Shown here piece by piece: positions 29,431 through 39,009 of a stretch of 64,000 nucleotides of DNA. The number at the start of each line of letters is the position of its first letter. Within the stretch, counting starts at the first letter, position 1. The stretch lies in the NCBI GenBank assembly GCA_013289835.1, contig JABCZG010000008.1:124001-188000 (forward strand), read 5' to 3'. The notes beneath the pieces were generated by a model. The model saw only the letters and a list, made by a program, of their open reading frames with translations, was not told the origin of the DNA and ran no database searches. This stretch comes from Acidobacteriota bacterium (GTDB lineage: Bacteria > Acidobacteriota > Terriglobia > Acidiferrales > UBA7541). The position numbers and the translations under genes were made by a program.

Positions 29431-31311
29431 TTACGATTTCATCGCGGGTTTCAGCGCTTCCGCTTTGAGGATCTTGCCGCCCTCCTGGATGACGTAAAGG
29501 CGGTTGACCTCCAAATTCTTCAATTGATCGACTTGCCCGCTCAGCCAGCGAATCTCCACCATGTCCACCTTGGTTGCCTGGTCCAGTCCAAAGTGCATGC
29601 GCATATCATTCTGCGAAAAGTAGCTGCCACCGCTCCGCAGCTCGTCCATCTGCACGAGCGGCTCCTCTGCAGCCGGGACCGTCTTGGCCGTCACCAGCAC
29701 GCGGCTGCCGATCCCCGTTCGATTGGATTTCACACCGACGAGTTTGATCTTGATCCAGTTCCGCTTGAGAGTTGAGTCGCAACGCAGCAGCTGCGGAATC
29801 GCATTGACGCAGTTGACCGCGATATCAAGGTCGCCATCGTTGTCGTAGTCACCGAAGGCGCAACCCCGCGCTGGCGCGTTCTCTACAATTCCCGGCCCGC
29901 CCTGGTTGGTGACCTCCTCGAATCGCCCGTTGCGCAAATTGCGATAGAGATATTTGTGTTCAGCATATTTCAAGTCGGTCTTTGACTTGTCCACCTCGGG
30001 ATAGACGTGGCCGTTGGACATCAGAATGTCGAGCCAACCGTCATTGTCCATGTCAAAGAAGCCGACTCCCCAGCCCAGCAGGCGCGTGTTGACGCCGAGT
30101 CCGCTCGGATAAGTGCGATCCTCGAAGACGCCCCCGCCGAGATTGGTGTACAGCGAGTCCGTATCGCCGGCAAAATTAGTCTTCACAACGTCGAGATTGC
30201 CGTCGCGATTGTAGTCGCCGATGGAAACACCCATGCCGGCCTGAGGTTTGGCCTCCGCGGAGAGCGCGGCTCCCGCCTCGATGGCGATGTCCTTGAACGT
30301 GCCATCCTTCTGATTTAGGTACAACGTCGCAGGCGCGGAATCATTGGCCACGTAAATGTCCGGCCATCCATCGTTGTCGAGATCCGACGCGGCCACGCTT
30401 AGACCGTAAGTACCGACGGCGTTCCACATCCCCGCTTTTTCGCTAACGTCGGTAAACGTTCCGTCACCGTTGCTGTGATACAGAATGTTTTTTCCTCCCA
30501 GCAATCCGGGAGGACCACAGGCGACGAGAATGCCTTTGTATGTACATGGGCCATCCTCGGGAAGAGGTGCGGTCTTCAGGTCAAAATCAACATAGTTCGC
30601 CACAAACAAATCGAGATGCCCGTCGCGGTCGTAATCCACCCAGGTGCAGCCGGTATTCCAGCGCGTCTTCGGTCCGGGCTGGATCAGTCCGGCGCGCTTC
30701 GTGACGTCCGTGAATGTTCCGTCGCCGTTGTTGTGATACAGCGCGTTTTGCCCGTAGTAGGTGACGAATAGATCGTCATAGCCATCATTGTCGTAATCGC
30801 CGACGCAGCACGCTTGTCCCCAGCCGGTGTGGAGTTCCAGCCCCGAACCCTTCGTGACATCGGTGAACGTACCATCGCGGTTGTTCTTGAACAAACGACA
30901 ATGCGGCTCCTGGCCTTTGGCGAATCCTTCCAGCCGCCATCCATTCACTAGAAAAACGTCTAGCCATCCGTCGTTGTCGTAATCGTAGAAGGCCAGTCCG
31001 CAGCCCGTCGTCTCCAACAAATACTTGTTCTTTCCCACGCCGCCATAGATAGTCTCGACGTCGAGCCCTGAACCCTTCACAACGTCCACGAAGCTCACGC
31101 CCAGCGGGGTGCCTTCAATGGGAGATTTGGGACCCGGTGGAGGAGGAGCAGGCTTGGCGTCGTAGGTGCGCTCGACTGGGCCAATCTTCTTTTTTTGATT
31201 TTGTGTAGCGTCTTGCCGAGGAGCGGCCAAAGCCAGAATATCAGCGAAGGGAAGTACCAGAGCGGTGCGGCTCAGCGAACGTAGAAACTTCCGGCGACCC
31301 GAGTGCGACAC
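29431..31311 (-). CDS. Tat-exported CRTAC1/ASPIC-UnbV family protein with FG-GAP repeats
   Basis: A 626-residue protein. GTG 31311 follows GGAGGA at 5-nt spacing. The N terminus SGRRKFLRSLSRTALVLPF is a twin-arginine signal. The body carries at least six FG-GAP/VCBS calcium-binding repeats of the form DYDNDGxxDLFV, forming a beta-propeller. The C-terminal ASPIC/UnbV domain contains GIGSRVLV and ends near the C terminus. It lies 13 bp after the pentahaem cytochrome gene, so the two are almost certainly cotranscribed. Function is unknown. Confidence 0.85.
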   Translation of the reverse strand: MSHSGRRKFLRSLSRTALVLPFADILALAAPRQDATQNQKKKIGPVERTYDAKPAPPPPGPKSPIEGTPLGVSFVDVVKGSGLDVETIYGGVGKNKYLLETTGCGLAFYDYDNDGWLDVFLVNGWRLEGFAKGQEPHCRLFKNNRDGTFTDVTKGSGLELHTGWGQACCVGDYDNDGYDDLFVTYYGQNALYHNNGDGTFTDVTKRAGLIQPGPKTRWNTGCTWVDYDRDGHLDLFVANYVDFDLKTAPLPEDGPCTYKGILVACGPPGLLGGKNILYHSNGDGTFTDVSEKAGMWNAVGTYGLSVAASDLDNDGWPDIYVANDSAPATLYLNQKDGTFKDIAIEAGAALSAEAKPQAGMGVSIGDYNRDGNLDVVKTNFAGDTDSLYTNLGGGVFEDRTYPSGLGVNTRLLGWGVGFFDMDNDGWLDILMSNGHVYPEVDKSKTDLKYAEHKYLYRNLRNGRFEEVTNQGGPGIVENAPARGCAFGDYDNDGDLDIAVNCVNAIPQLLRCDSTLKRNWIKIKLVGVKSNRTGIGSRVLVTAKTVPAAEEPLVQMDELRSGGSYFSQNDMRMHFGLDQATKVDMVEIRWLSGQVDQLKNLEVNRLYVIQEGGKILKAEALKPAMKS

Positions 31312-31324
31312 GAATCCTCCTCAG

Positions 31325-33541
31325 CTACCGCTGACCGCCTGCGCTGGCGGCGCCGTGCTGCAAATCCGTGTGCATGTGCCAGGGCACGCTCTCGGTCGAA
31401 ATCTCCGGATGTTTGCGCAGAAAGTCGAGCGAATACGTTGGCGCTTCGGGGTCGATTCTCTTGGTGGCATACAACGCAGCCTGCGCGGCGGCCTCGGCAT
31501 TCCTGCCCTTGCGACGATACAAGATGGCGAGATTGTAGTGCGCAGCCACGTCGTCGGGATCAATCGCCTGCAACGCTTCAAACTGCGCAACGGCGTCATC
31601 CGAACGATGCTGCTGGTAATAGGCAATGCCTAGCTCGCGTCGCGCGTCGCGCGATTGCGGATATTGCTCTACGACCTTTTGCAAATTGGCAACTTCCGCA
31701 TCTGGATGTCCCTCGCGGCGCTCCACCAACGCAAGATAGTAAAGAGCTCGCGCATATTCCGGATGCAACTGCAGCGCCTTCTCCAGTGGCGCTCGCGCCG
31801 ATGAATATTTTTCCCACTCGATGTAGGTCAAGCCCAGATTGACGTAGCCGTCCTCGTAGTCCGGCCGCAGTTTTACAACTTGTTCGAAAGCCTCAATGGA
31901 ATCGGAGTATTGCTGCTGGTCCAGATATCCGATGCCGAGGTTGTTCCACCGCATCCAATCCTCATTGTCACCGGGCAAGGCAGGCGTGGGGTCATTCGTG
32001 CCCAGGTTCAGCGCGCGCGTCCGGGAAGCCAGCTCCACCACGGGATAGAGCGGATGATCGGGACCGAACACATTGTTCAGGTAACTCTGCCGCAAGTGGC
32101 GGTAGTTTACGCGCGCCGTGATGCTGAGCGGTCCCTTCACGTCGGACGGAACCTGAAATTCATACCGCACCAGCGCCGAGCGTCCGGACTGAATCGAATT
32201 GTCATAGGCCATCGAATGAATCGTCCAGACCTTGTGATTGTCCACAAACTCGCCCGAGAGATTCACCGGCCGGTTGGTGAAGCTGTGCGCGCGCGCATCC
32301 AGCATGCCATCGGGCTTCAGAAAACCGCTGTGATAAACATCATTCCCGGCGGCATCCTTCACCGTGACCTCTACCCACGCTTCATAGAGATCGCGAACCT
32401 CAGGAATCAGCGAGTGCCCAATGTTTTTGTTCTGGATGACGACGTAGGCTTCCACTACATCCTTCGGCGCAAGCTGAAAGGGCACGGAGCCCAGCGGCGC
32501 AATGATGTTGTCGTCGCCCGCTTTCTTCAGCGCGAATATATCCACGTTCAGGAAATTACCCGCCTTCAGGAACTCGATCGTCTTCTGCAACTGCTCATCG
32601 AAGCCGTAGTAGTAGGGCACGGCCGTGTTTCCGGCCAGCCAGCGATGCGACGCGAACGATCCGCCTTTCGTGCCGTAGTCTGACAAAGTAGCCGGCGCAC
32701 GGCGCATGTGGCAGCTCTGGCACGTCGTGAAATTCGCCTGGTAAAATGTCAGCGGGTTGCGCTTGGAGAACTTGGAATTCTGCCACTCGTCGTACACGGT
32801 AAAAGCCCGAATGAACTTGTACTCGTTCAGTGGATTCGGCAGGTTGGCTTTGTGGCAGGCCGCACAAAATTCCGGCGTCCGGTAAAACGGCTGCATGACC
32901 GCCTGTGAGTGACGGTCGGGATGATCCAGAATGTCGGGGAAGGGGACCTCGCCCGGAATTCGATTGCCCTCCTCGTCCACGATCACGGCGGGAACCCCCA
33001 GCACAAATCCGCCATTCCCAGAAGTAGACTGTAATCGCTGAATAGAATGGCAGGTAGTGCACGTTAACCCGTCCTTGTCGAAGGAACGATCGACGTGCGA
33101 ATCCTGCGTCAGCCCACCCGAGAGAACCGCGATGGGATTGTGGCAGCTATCACAATGCCGCGAAAACTCGATACCTTTCGTGCGAACCAGGATGTTCACG
33201 CTCGTCCGGTAGAACGGCGTACGGAAGGAGTTGGAGTGCAACGCTTGCCGCCATTGGTGATAGGCCTCTTCGTGACAATGGCCGCAGTACTCGGCCTCGG
33301 GGAAAGCGCCTGGCTTGACGAAGTCGTTGCCCTCTATGGCCGCGTTTCCGGGCAGCGACAAATTGTCCTTGCCGAACCTGAAGTTATAGCTCTGCCGGAT
33401 CCAGTCAGAATAACTCTTCCCTTGCAGCCCCTGCGCGGACTGGGTGTGCACGGTGAACGTTACGTTTCCCATTAGCAACAGAATGCTACCCACGAAAAGG
33501 GCGGTACTCACGAGGATTCTACCCATGCGAGGCTTCATCAC
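31325..33541 (-). CDS. exported pentahaem cytochrome c fused to TPR repeats
   Basis: A 738-residue protein with a signal or anchor segment (ILVSTALFVGSILLLMG, residues 9-25). Five CxxCH haem motifs start at residues 86, 130, 161, 226 and 274 (CGHCH, CDSCH, CTTCH, CAACH, CQSCH). A beta-rich region follows (about 330-510). Five or more TPR units fill about 525-715 (NNLGIGYLDQQQYSDSIEAFEQVVKLRP and successors). The haem half resembles cytochrome c554/NrfB-like multihaem folds. It probably moves electrons in the periplasm, with the TPR part binding a partner. The adjoining CRTAC1 protein is a candidate partner. Confidence 0.87.
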   Translation of the reverse strand: MMKPRMGRILVSTALFVGSILLLMGNVTFTVHTQSAQGLQGKSYSDWIRQSYNFRFGKDNLSLPGNAAIEGNDFVKPGAFPEAEYCGHCHEEAYHQWRQALHSNSFRTPFYRTSVNILVRTKGIEFSRHCDSCHNPIAVLSGGLTQDSHVDRSFDKDGLTCTTCHSIQRLQSTSGNGGFVLGVPAVIVDEEGNRIPGEVPFPDILDHPDRHSQAVMQPFYRTPEFCAACHKANLPNPLNEYKFIRAFTVYDEWQNSKFSKRNPLTFYQANFTTCQSCHMRRAPATLSDYGTKGGSFASHRWLAGNTAVPYYYGFDEQLQKTIEFLKAGNFLNVDIFALKKAGDDNIIAPLGSVPFQLAPKDVVEAYVVIQNKNIGHSLIPEVRDLYEAWVEVTVKDAAGNDVYHSGFLKPDGMLDARAHSFTNRPVNLSGEFVDNHKVWTIHSMAYDNSIQSGRSALVRYEFQVPSDVKGPLSITARVNYRHLRQSYLNNVFGPDHPLYPVVELASRTRALNLGTNDPTPALPGDNEDWMRWNNLGIGYLDQQQYSDSIEAFEQVVKLRPDYEDGYVNLGLTYIEWEKYSSARAPLEKALQLHPEYARALYYLALVERREGHPDAEVANLQKVVEQYPQSRDARRELGIAYYQQHRSDDAVAQFEALQAIDPDDVAAHYNLAILYRRKGRNAEAAAQAALYATKRIDPEAPTYSLDFLRKHPEISTESVPWHMHTDLQHGAASAGGQR

Positions 33542-33755
33542 GGCTTACCTGGAGGAGCCAAACTACCAAATCTTTGTATAGACTGGGGGCACTTGCTGCG
33601 CGTGTGGCAGCGCTTCGCGGAACCACGCCGAGAGAGCATTCGATTGCCCACAGTTCCAGTCCCCTTGGGCTGGCATGGATGCAGTCTGGTATAGCGCATC
33701 CTCAGTTCCCTGTAAATAGCGGCACTGGCAAAGAGCGCTTGTCGGCAATCCAGGG

Positions 33756-35621
33756 CTACGGCTTGGACTTTTCCAACTCGTCCGTTTTCCGCCGCTCGGC
33801 CGCGGCTTCGTCCTTCTTTCCTTGGCGTTCCAGCGCGTTAGCTAACCCACGATGCGCCTCAGCATAGCCGGGGTCTTCGCTAATCGCCTGTTGATAGCGC
33901 TCGATGGCGTCCTCGACCTGCCCTTTCTGCAGCAGCGAATTTCCTGAATTGGTGGCCACGCTAGCCCTCTGCCGATTCATGACCACGCGTTCCAGCTCCG
34001 CGCCTTTCTTCCGCTCGGCGGCGGCCTCCGCTCCATTACCCAAATCCGCGAGCACGGTCGCCAGGGTCAGGTGCGAATCGGGCTGGTTGGGCATTTGACG
34101 AATTGCCTCCCGCAGTGCGTCCGCGGCTTCGGGAAGTTTGTTCATCCTTCGATAGAGGCTGCCAAGCTTGGCCCAGCCATCCGCGTTTTCAGGATGAAGC
34201 TTCATCGCCAGCGACAGTTCGCGAGCGGCATCCTCGTCGCGGCCATCCTGCATGTAGAGGACGCCAAGCGTGTAATGTGGCGCGTGGGAGGATGGGTCCA
34301 GCTTGGCCGCTGTTTCCAGCTCCGGAATGGCCTCAGCATTGTCATCTTTCAACTTGAGCGCGAGTCCAAGATTGTAATGAAGCTCGAAGTCCTTGGGATT
34401 GCTCTTGAGACCGGAGCGCAGCACTTGGATGGCCTCATCGTTTTCGCCCATTTCCAAATACGCCGCCGCCAGATTCTCATGTGCCGTGGCGTCCTTCGGA
34501 TGCTGCTCGAGTGCACGCTCAAGAAACGGGATGGCATCTTTTGCATTCCCAGCACGCAGTAGAGCAAACCCCAGACTCGCATTCGCCGCGGCGTTCTTTG
34601 GTTCAGCTGCAACGATCTGGCGAAGCAGCGGAACAGCCTCAGCATCATGGCCGGTGCGCTGCAAGGCTAGAGCCAGCTGATGCTTTGCTTCCGTGGACCT
34701 GGCATCGAGTTTGATCGCGCGCTGGAATTCCGCGATGGCCTTGTCGTCTTCACGGTTCGCTGCGTAAGCTTTTCCGAGTTCCGTCGCGGCGACCACGCTG
34801 TCGGGGGCCAACTGGCAAGCCCGAGTCAGCTCCGCGATCGCCATCGAAACCTGTTGCTGCGTCAGCAGCGCGGCCCCCAGATGCAAATGTGGCGCAGACA
34901 ATCTCGGATTCAGCTGAATCGCTTCCTGGAATTCGCTGATTGCCGCAGGCCAGCCCTGCTGCTGCGCGTACAGCGAGCCCAAAGCGTCATGGAGATCGGC
35001 GCTCTTCGGCGATTCCGCGACCGCGAGCTGCATCTTGTCGATTGCTGCCGGGATCTGACCTGTGGCCGCCAGCGCGCGAGCGTAGGCTGCGAGAACAGAG
35101 GAGGGGAGCGCCTGAGAGGAATCCGGAGCGGCCTTTCGCTTCGCCTCGGCTTCCATTTCCTCGAACAGAGCGATCGCCTTCTTGTTGGCGCCCGTCTGCT
35201 CGTACGCCGACGCGAGATTGGTCAGCACGGAAACATCTCCAGGCTTCAGCGCGCGCGCCTTTTCCAGTTCTTTGATGGCTTGCGGATAATTCCCGAGACG
35301 CACCAGGACCGCGCCCAGGGCGCTGTGCCCCTCCTCAATCTGCGGCACCAGGCGAACGACCTTCTCGAACTGTGCTTCCGCGGCCTTGAACTCGTTATTC
35401 GTAACCGCCGTGATGCCCGCTCGGTACGCGGCCTGGGCCTCTTCGTTAATTTCGGCTTGAGACTTTGGCGACGAAGCGGTCTGCGCCGCGAAGCAGAGTT
35501 CGCCCGCCAACCCCAAAATCAAAACGAGGATGCATAAGAAGCGCAGTTTCAATGATGTTGCCGGGCGAACGCGTGTCCGGCCCGAGCCGGGGCTTGCATG
35601 GAAGGTCTTCGCGGGACGCAT
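33756..35621 (-). CDS. large exported TPR protein
   Basis: A 621-residue protein. ATG 35621 gives a hydrophobic segment (LRFLCILVLILGLAGELCFAAQ) as signal peptide. Nearly all the rest is tandem 34-residue TPR units, about 14 by eye, with the W/Y-G-A-F/A-P pattern (for example NPRLSAPHLHLGAALLTQQQ and HPENADGWAKLGSLYRRMNK). It is probably a periplasmic scaffold. It lies 215 bp upstream of the cytochrome-TPR gene on the same strand and might belong with it. The start is not fixed by a good ribosome site. Confidence 0.8.
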   Translation of the reverse strand: MRPAKTFHASPGSGRTRVRPATSLKLRFLCILVLILGLAGELCFAAQTASSPKSQAEINEEAQAAYRAGITAVTNNEFKAAEAQFEKVVRLVPQIEEGHSALGAVLVRLGNYPQAIKELEKARALKPGDVSVLTNLASAYEQTGANKKAIALFEEMEAEAKRKAAPDSSQALPSSVLAAYARALAATGQIPAAIDKMQLAVAESPKSADLHDALGSLYAQQQGWPAAISEFQEAIQLNPRLSAPHLHLGAALLTQQQVSMAIAELTRACQLAPDSVVAATELGKAYAANREDDKAIAEFQRAIKLDARSTEAKHQLALALQRTGHDAEAVPLLRQIVAAEPKNAAANASLGFALLRAGNAKDAIPFLERALEQHPKDATAHENLAAAYLEMGENDEAIQVLRSGLKSNPKDFELHYNLGLALKLKDDNAEAIPELETAAKLDPSSHAPHYTLGVLYMQDGRDEDAARELSLAMKLHPENADGWAKLGSLYRRMNKLPEAADALREAIRQMPNQPDSHLTLATVLADLGNGAEAAAERKKGAELERVVMNRQRASVATNSGNSLLQKGQVEDAIERYQQAISEDPGYAEAHRGLANALERQGKKDEAAAERRKTDELEKSKP

Positions 35622-35760
35622 GACGTCACCAGGGGCTCTCCTGAGCCATCGGAGCAAGATGCCCGCGAAGAGTATAACAACCTCTTTGCCGGGATTGCCG
35701 TGCGCCGGAAAAAAGCGCTCACCGAGAATCGCCTCACAACGATTTGAGGTCGGCCGGGCT

Positions 35761-36498
35761 TCAGGGATTGAGTTGCGGTCTGGTCTGCGGCGGAATGTCA
35801 TAGACGAAGCGATAGGTAACCGGCGTGTTGCTTCGCCCGCTGGTTATGTGCAGCGTTTCGTAAAGCTGCCGGCCGTCTTCGGAAAGCTCAAACGTGCGGC
35901 TCATCTTGTTGCCATGCGGATCTTTCTCATCGCTCACCAAGCGATTGCCATCCCACTTCGCGGCGATCTCCTGGTAGTTGGTGTCCTTGGACTTCTCCAG
36001 CTTGCGGCCGTCGGTCATGAACGCACGCTTGCGGTTCTGGTCGTCCACAAGATCCACTTCTGCGCCCGTCATGGACATGGCCATGGTGCTTGGCGGCGTC
36101 GTCAGTTCGTGCATTTTTTGCCGCTGATCGTCGTTATCCCCGCCACCGCGGCGACCGCCGTTTCCCATGCCGCCTCCGCTGCCAGGCAAGCCGACCCCAA
36201 TGCGAGGTCCGCCGTAGCCACCACCACGCCCGCCATTCGATCCTTGCGAGTCTTGCGTTTGTTGGCGCGGGTCGTCGCTTTCGTCGCGATTGAGCTTCCA
36301 GGCGCCCAGAATTGTTGTCCGCGGTGGCGGAAGCGGTACCGGTTCCTGCGGCTTTGCCGCGGGCGTGGAAGCGGGCTGAGGCGGTGCGCCAGCCAACGGC
36401 CCCGGAGGGGCCTGCGCGTGAATCGCAGCCGGCATAAACAGGCTCAAGGTGACAAAAACAGCGGAAGTTGTGAGTTTGGCGATGCGTGTGGTTTTCAT
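35761..36498 (-). CDS. exported Gly/Pro-rich protein of unknown function
   Basis: A 245-residue protein. ATG 36498 starts a signal peptide (LTTSAVFVTLSLFMPAAIHAQ). A proline-rich linker (about residues 29-60) is followed by a Trp motif LGAWKLNRDESDDP, a glycine-rich spacer (about 85-120), and a folded C-terminal half with KWDGNRLVSDEKDP and a beta-rich end. The W-KLN-E motif and layout resemble small lipocalin-like domains seen in Acidobacteriota. Function unknown. Confidence 0.65.
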   Translation of the reverse strand: MKTTRIAKLTTSAVFVTLSLFMPAAIHAQAPPGPLAGAPPQPASTPAAKPQEPVPLPPPRTTILGAWKLNRDESDDPRQQTQDSQGSNGGRGGGYGGPRIGVGLPGSGGGMGNGGRRGGGDNDDQRQKMHELTTPPSTMAMSMTGAEVDLVDDQNRKRAFMTDGRKLEKSKDTNYQEIAAKWDGNRLVSDEKDPHGNKMSRTFELSEDGRQLYETLHITSGRSNTPVTYRFVYDIPPQTRPQLNP

Positions 36499-36568
36499 GG
36501 GTCGTTCCAGAGGTACTTCCGGGAGCATTTATATATTCCTGCTTCCAGTGGGAAAAGTTCCTGCCCAG

Positions 36569-37273
36569 CTACCTCAACCAGCGGTTGAGGTCCGTCGCAC
36601 GAGGAAGGAAAGCCAGCGCGCCAAGTTCGCGAAAGCGTGCGGCACGCTGGCGATAGCGATGTTCGCCCGGAGCGATGATAGCCATGAACGGAACGCCGGC
36701 ATCACGCGCCGCTAGGGCGTCGTCAATGTTATCGCCCAGATAGAGCGCGTTCATGGGATCCCGTTCACCGAGAATTTTTTGCAGGCCTTCTGGATGCGGC
36801 TTTTTTTTTGCGTCATCCATAGTCACAACAGTGCGAAAGCATTTCGTGGCGGGCCAGCGCTTGAACGTAAACTCAAACTCGCGCCGCGTGCGGCCCGTGA
36901 AAAGATTCAATTCATAGCGGCTCGCCCAGCGCTGAATCTGCCGCGGCGTGACAATCAATTTTTCATTTCGAACGTTTCCCGGCTTCCCGTCCGTCCCCCA
37001 GTAAAATTTCTCAAACGCCGCGCGTGCTTCCTCGTAGGTGGCGGGATGCCCGAGCGACGTCACCCACGCGGACACCATGTTCCAATCATCATTAAAGCCC
37101 GGCTTGCTCTTCCACTTGTGCAGCTCGGCATACGTCACGCGTTTCCCGGTGATATACCGCACCGTGTCCAGCGCCGAACGCCAGTATGTCCCCCGCACGT
37201 CCACCAGCACGCCGTCTACGTCAAAGATCAGAATTTGCGGCACCAGCTTTTTTTTCGTTTTTATGAAGTTCAC
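36569..37273 (-). CDS. HAD-superfamily phosphatase
   Basis: Motif I is ILIFDVDGVLVDVRGTYW, motif II NLFTGRTRREF, motif III K in DDAKKKPHPEGL, and motif IV ALYLGDNIDDALAARDAG. These are all four HAD catalytic motifs, with an alpha-helical cap. The start at GTG 37273 (234 residues) is my choice because motif I normally lies near the N terminus; the frame is open to ATG 37432. No ribosome site decides. The substrate is unknown. Two A-runs (37245-37253 and 36801-36809 on the coding strand) are noted in the findings. Confidence 0.82.
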   Translation of the reverse strand: MNFIKTKKKLVPQILIFDVDGVLVDVRGTYWRSALDTVRYITGKRVTYAELHKWKSKPGFNDDWNMVSAWVTSLGHPATYEEARAAFEKFYWGTDGKPGNVRNEKLIVTPRQIQRWASRYELNLFTGRTRREFEFTFKRWPATKCFRTVVTMDDAKKKPHPEGLQKILGERDPMNALYLGDNIDDALAARDAGVPFMAIIAPGEHRYRQRAARFRELGALAFLPRATDLNRWLR

Positions 37274-37500
37274 CTGCGATTGTGGGTTTTCCCCTCGGCG
37301 CGGAAAGAATGCGCGCCCGAGCCGGAGAATAAGTCTAAAAAGCAGGATATCACGCTGGATGGATGGAAACAGTTCAGATGGGGACGAGCCAAGAAGCTTA
37401 TGAAGATTGCGCGGGAAGCCAAAGGACCGCATCCGGCTTGCCAGTGGGCCTCTCGCTCATCCGGTCCGCAAGGGGCGGGATACTCACTCTCCTGTCCCTA

Positions 37501-38997
37501 TCAGTAAATGAGCTCGCGTTGCGCCACGATCGTATAAGGAAACGACTGAGTGAGCGAACTAGTCCAGCAACTGTCGTATTGAATCGTGGCATTGCCTCCG
37601 CCGTTCCAATTGATCGTCGGTATTCCCGGCGGGTTGTTGGCACCCAGAGGAATTAGGTGGGTGTAAGTAGGCGGCGTGTCGCTGTACAGGTTGGCGACGA
37701 GCAGCGAACCGTCCAGCGTGCCGTTGCCTCCACCGTTCTTAACGACATTCCCTTCGCCGATTATCAGAATGAGCCCATTGAAACTGGGAGTTCCGCTCAT
37801 GGTCAGAGTTCCTGTGACCATAAGAATCCCGGTTCCTGAGCCGCTCAAGGAATAATCTCCTTGAACAACATTTATCACCGGCGCGCTATTGGTGCCCAGA
37901 TTTGTGGGGACGGAGCTATTCGCATTTGGAAAGACGTTGCTGGCACCCGCCGCGGCAGTAATGCTGCTAACCAGATTTGTCAGGCCATCCACCGTGGACA
38001 ACGGCCCCAGCGCGGTACTTACGTTCGACACGGCGGGAGTGGCCGTATAGGGCGTACTTGACGTGTAGCTACCCGGACGGTTGAGCTGCCCATTCAAGCT
38101 TGTTACAGCGGCGTTGTTGTACCCTCCTAACGCGGGTTGATTCGCCGCGGCCCCGCAGCCTGCTCCGCCGTTTGGTCCTTGGTTGGCATCCGCGCCGCTC
38201 ACATTGAATGCGTTCGAGTTTGGCGCTCCATAAACTGGGTTCGGACCGTCAAATACCATCGCTCCTGGTATGGGCGGGAAAGAAGTTCGGCTGACTTCGT
38301 ATTGGGTCATGCGGCGTGAACCGCTCGGTGTGACCGCCAGTGCCGTCAGTTCATACACCGGCAAGTAATTTCCGTTGGCCGCGGCGCAGCTCGCGTAGGT
38401 ATTGGCGACGGCCACTTCATTTGTTCCGGTCCAGCAAACACGATTGCCGTTCGTCGTGCCGTCGACGGACGTAACAAGCGTTGTCCCTGTAACCGATTTG
38501 TTGGCCTTGGCCATCACGCGGACCCACTTCCATGGAAGTATGGGCGAAGCCGCGTAGCTCGTGCTGGCCGTAGCAGCAGGGGTTATGTACCAACCTCCCA
38601 CGGGCACGCCGCCCGTGCAGGTTACTTCCTGGCAGATTTCAGTATCGGGATAGTTGGTCCCTAGGGGGAGCCAGGGAGTATCGGTCTCTCCTGACGCGGG
38701 GTTGGTAACATAAAGAACGCCGTTGGCCCCGCCGGGCAGCGCCGTCGCGGGAAGACTGCTGGTCAAGCTGTTCGTGGCCCCGGAACGCATGCGGTCGCGA
38801 ACCTCTTCAATGCCGGCCTTCGACCCAAAAAACGCCGTTTGCTCGTCGCGAAAATTAGCACTGACGCTGGTCTCTGTGTTGGACATCATAATCATTCCCA
38901 TCAGCGCCGCGCTGAGGAGCAGCAACACCATCAACGCAACGATCAGAGCAATGCCTTGCTCGGACGCCTTGGACTTCTTGCCGCGAATATTATTCAT
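37501..38997 (-). CDS. PilX-type type IV minor pilin/pilus assembly protein
   Basis: A 498-residue protein with an N-terminal PilX-like hydrophobic segment (GIALIVALMVLLLLSAALMGMIMMSNTE, residues 15-42), then the conserved helix FRDEQTAFFGSKAGIEEVRDRM. The large Ser/Thr/Asn/Gly-rich C-terminal region probably folds as an exposed beta domain. PilX proteins sit at the pilus tip with PilV, PilW and PilY1. It is the last of four minor-pilin genes read from 40959. Confidence 0.8.
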   Translation of the reverse strand: MNNIRGKKSKASEQGIALIVALMVLLLLSAALMGMIMMSNTETSVSANFRDEQTAFFGSKAGIEEVRDRMRSGATNSLTSSLPATALPGGANGVLYVTNPASGETDTPWLPLGTNYPDTEICQEVTCTGGVPVGGWYITPAATASTSYAASPILPWKWVRVMAKANKSVTGTTLVTSVDGTTNGNRVCWTGTNEVAVANTYASCAAANGNYLPVYELTALAVTPSGSRRMTQYEVSRTSFPPIPGAMVFDGPNPVYGAPNSNAFNVSGADANQGPNGGAGCGAAANQPALGGYNNAAVTSLNGQLNRPGSYTSSTPYTATPAVSNVSTALGPLSTVDGLTNLVSSITAAAGASNVFPNANSSVPTNLGTNSAPVINVVQGDYSLSGSGTGILMVTGTLTMSGTPSFNGLILIIGEGNVVKNGGGNGTLDGSLLVANLYSDTPPTYTHLIPLGANNPPGIPTINWNGGGNATIQYDSCWTSSLTQSFPYTIVAQRELIY

Positions 38998-39009
38998 AGT
39001 CTTTTCCCG

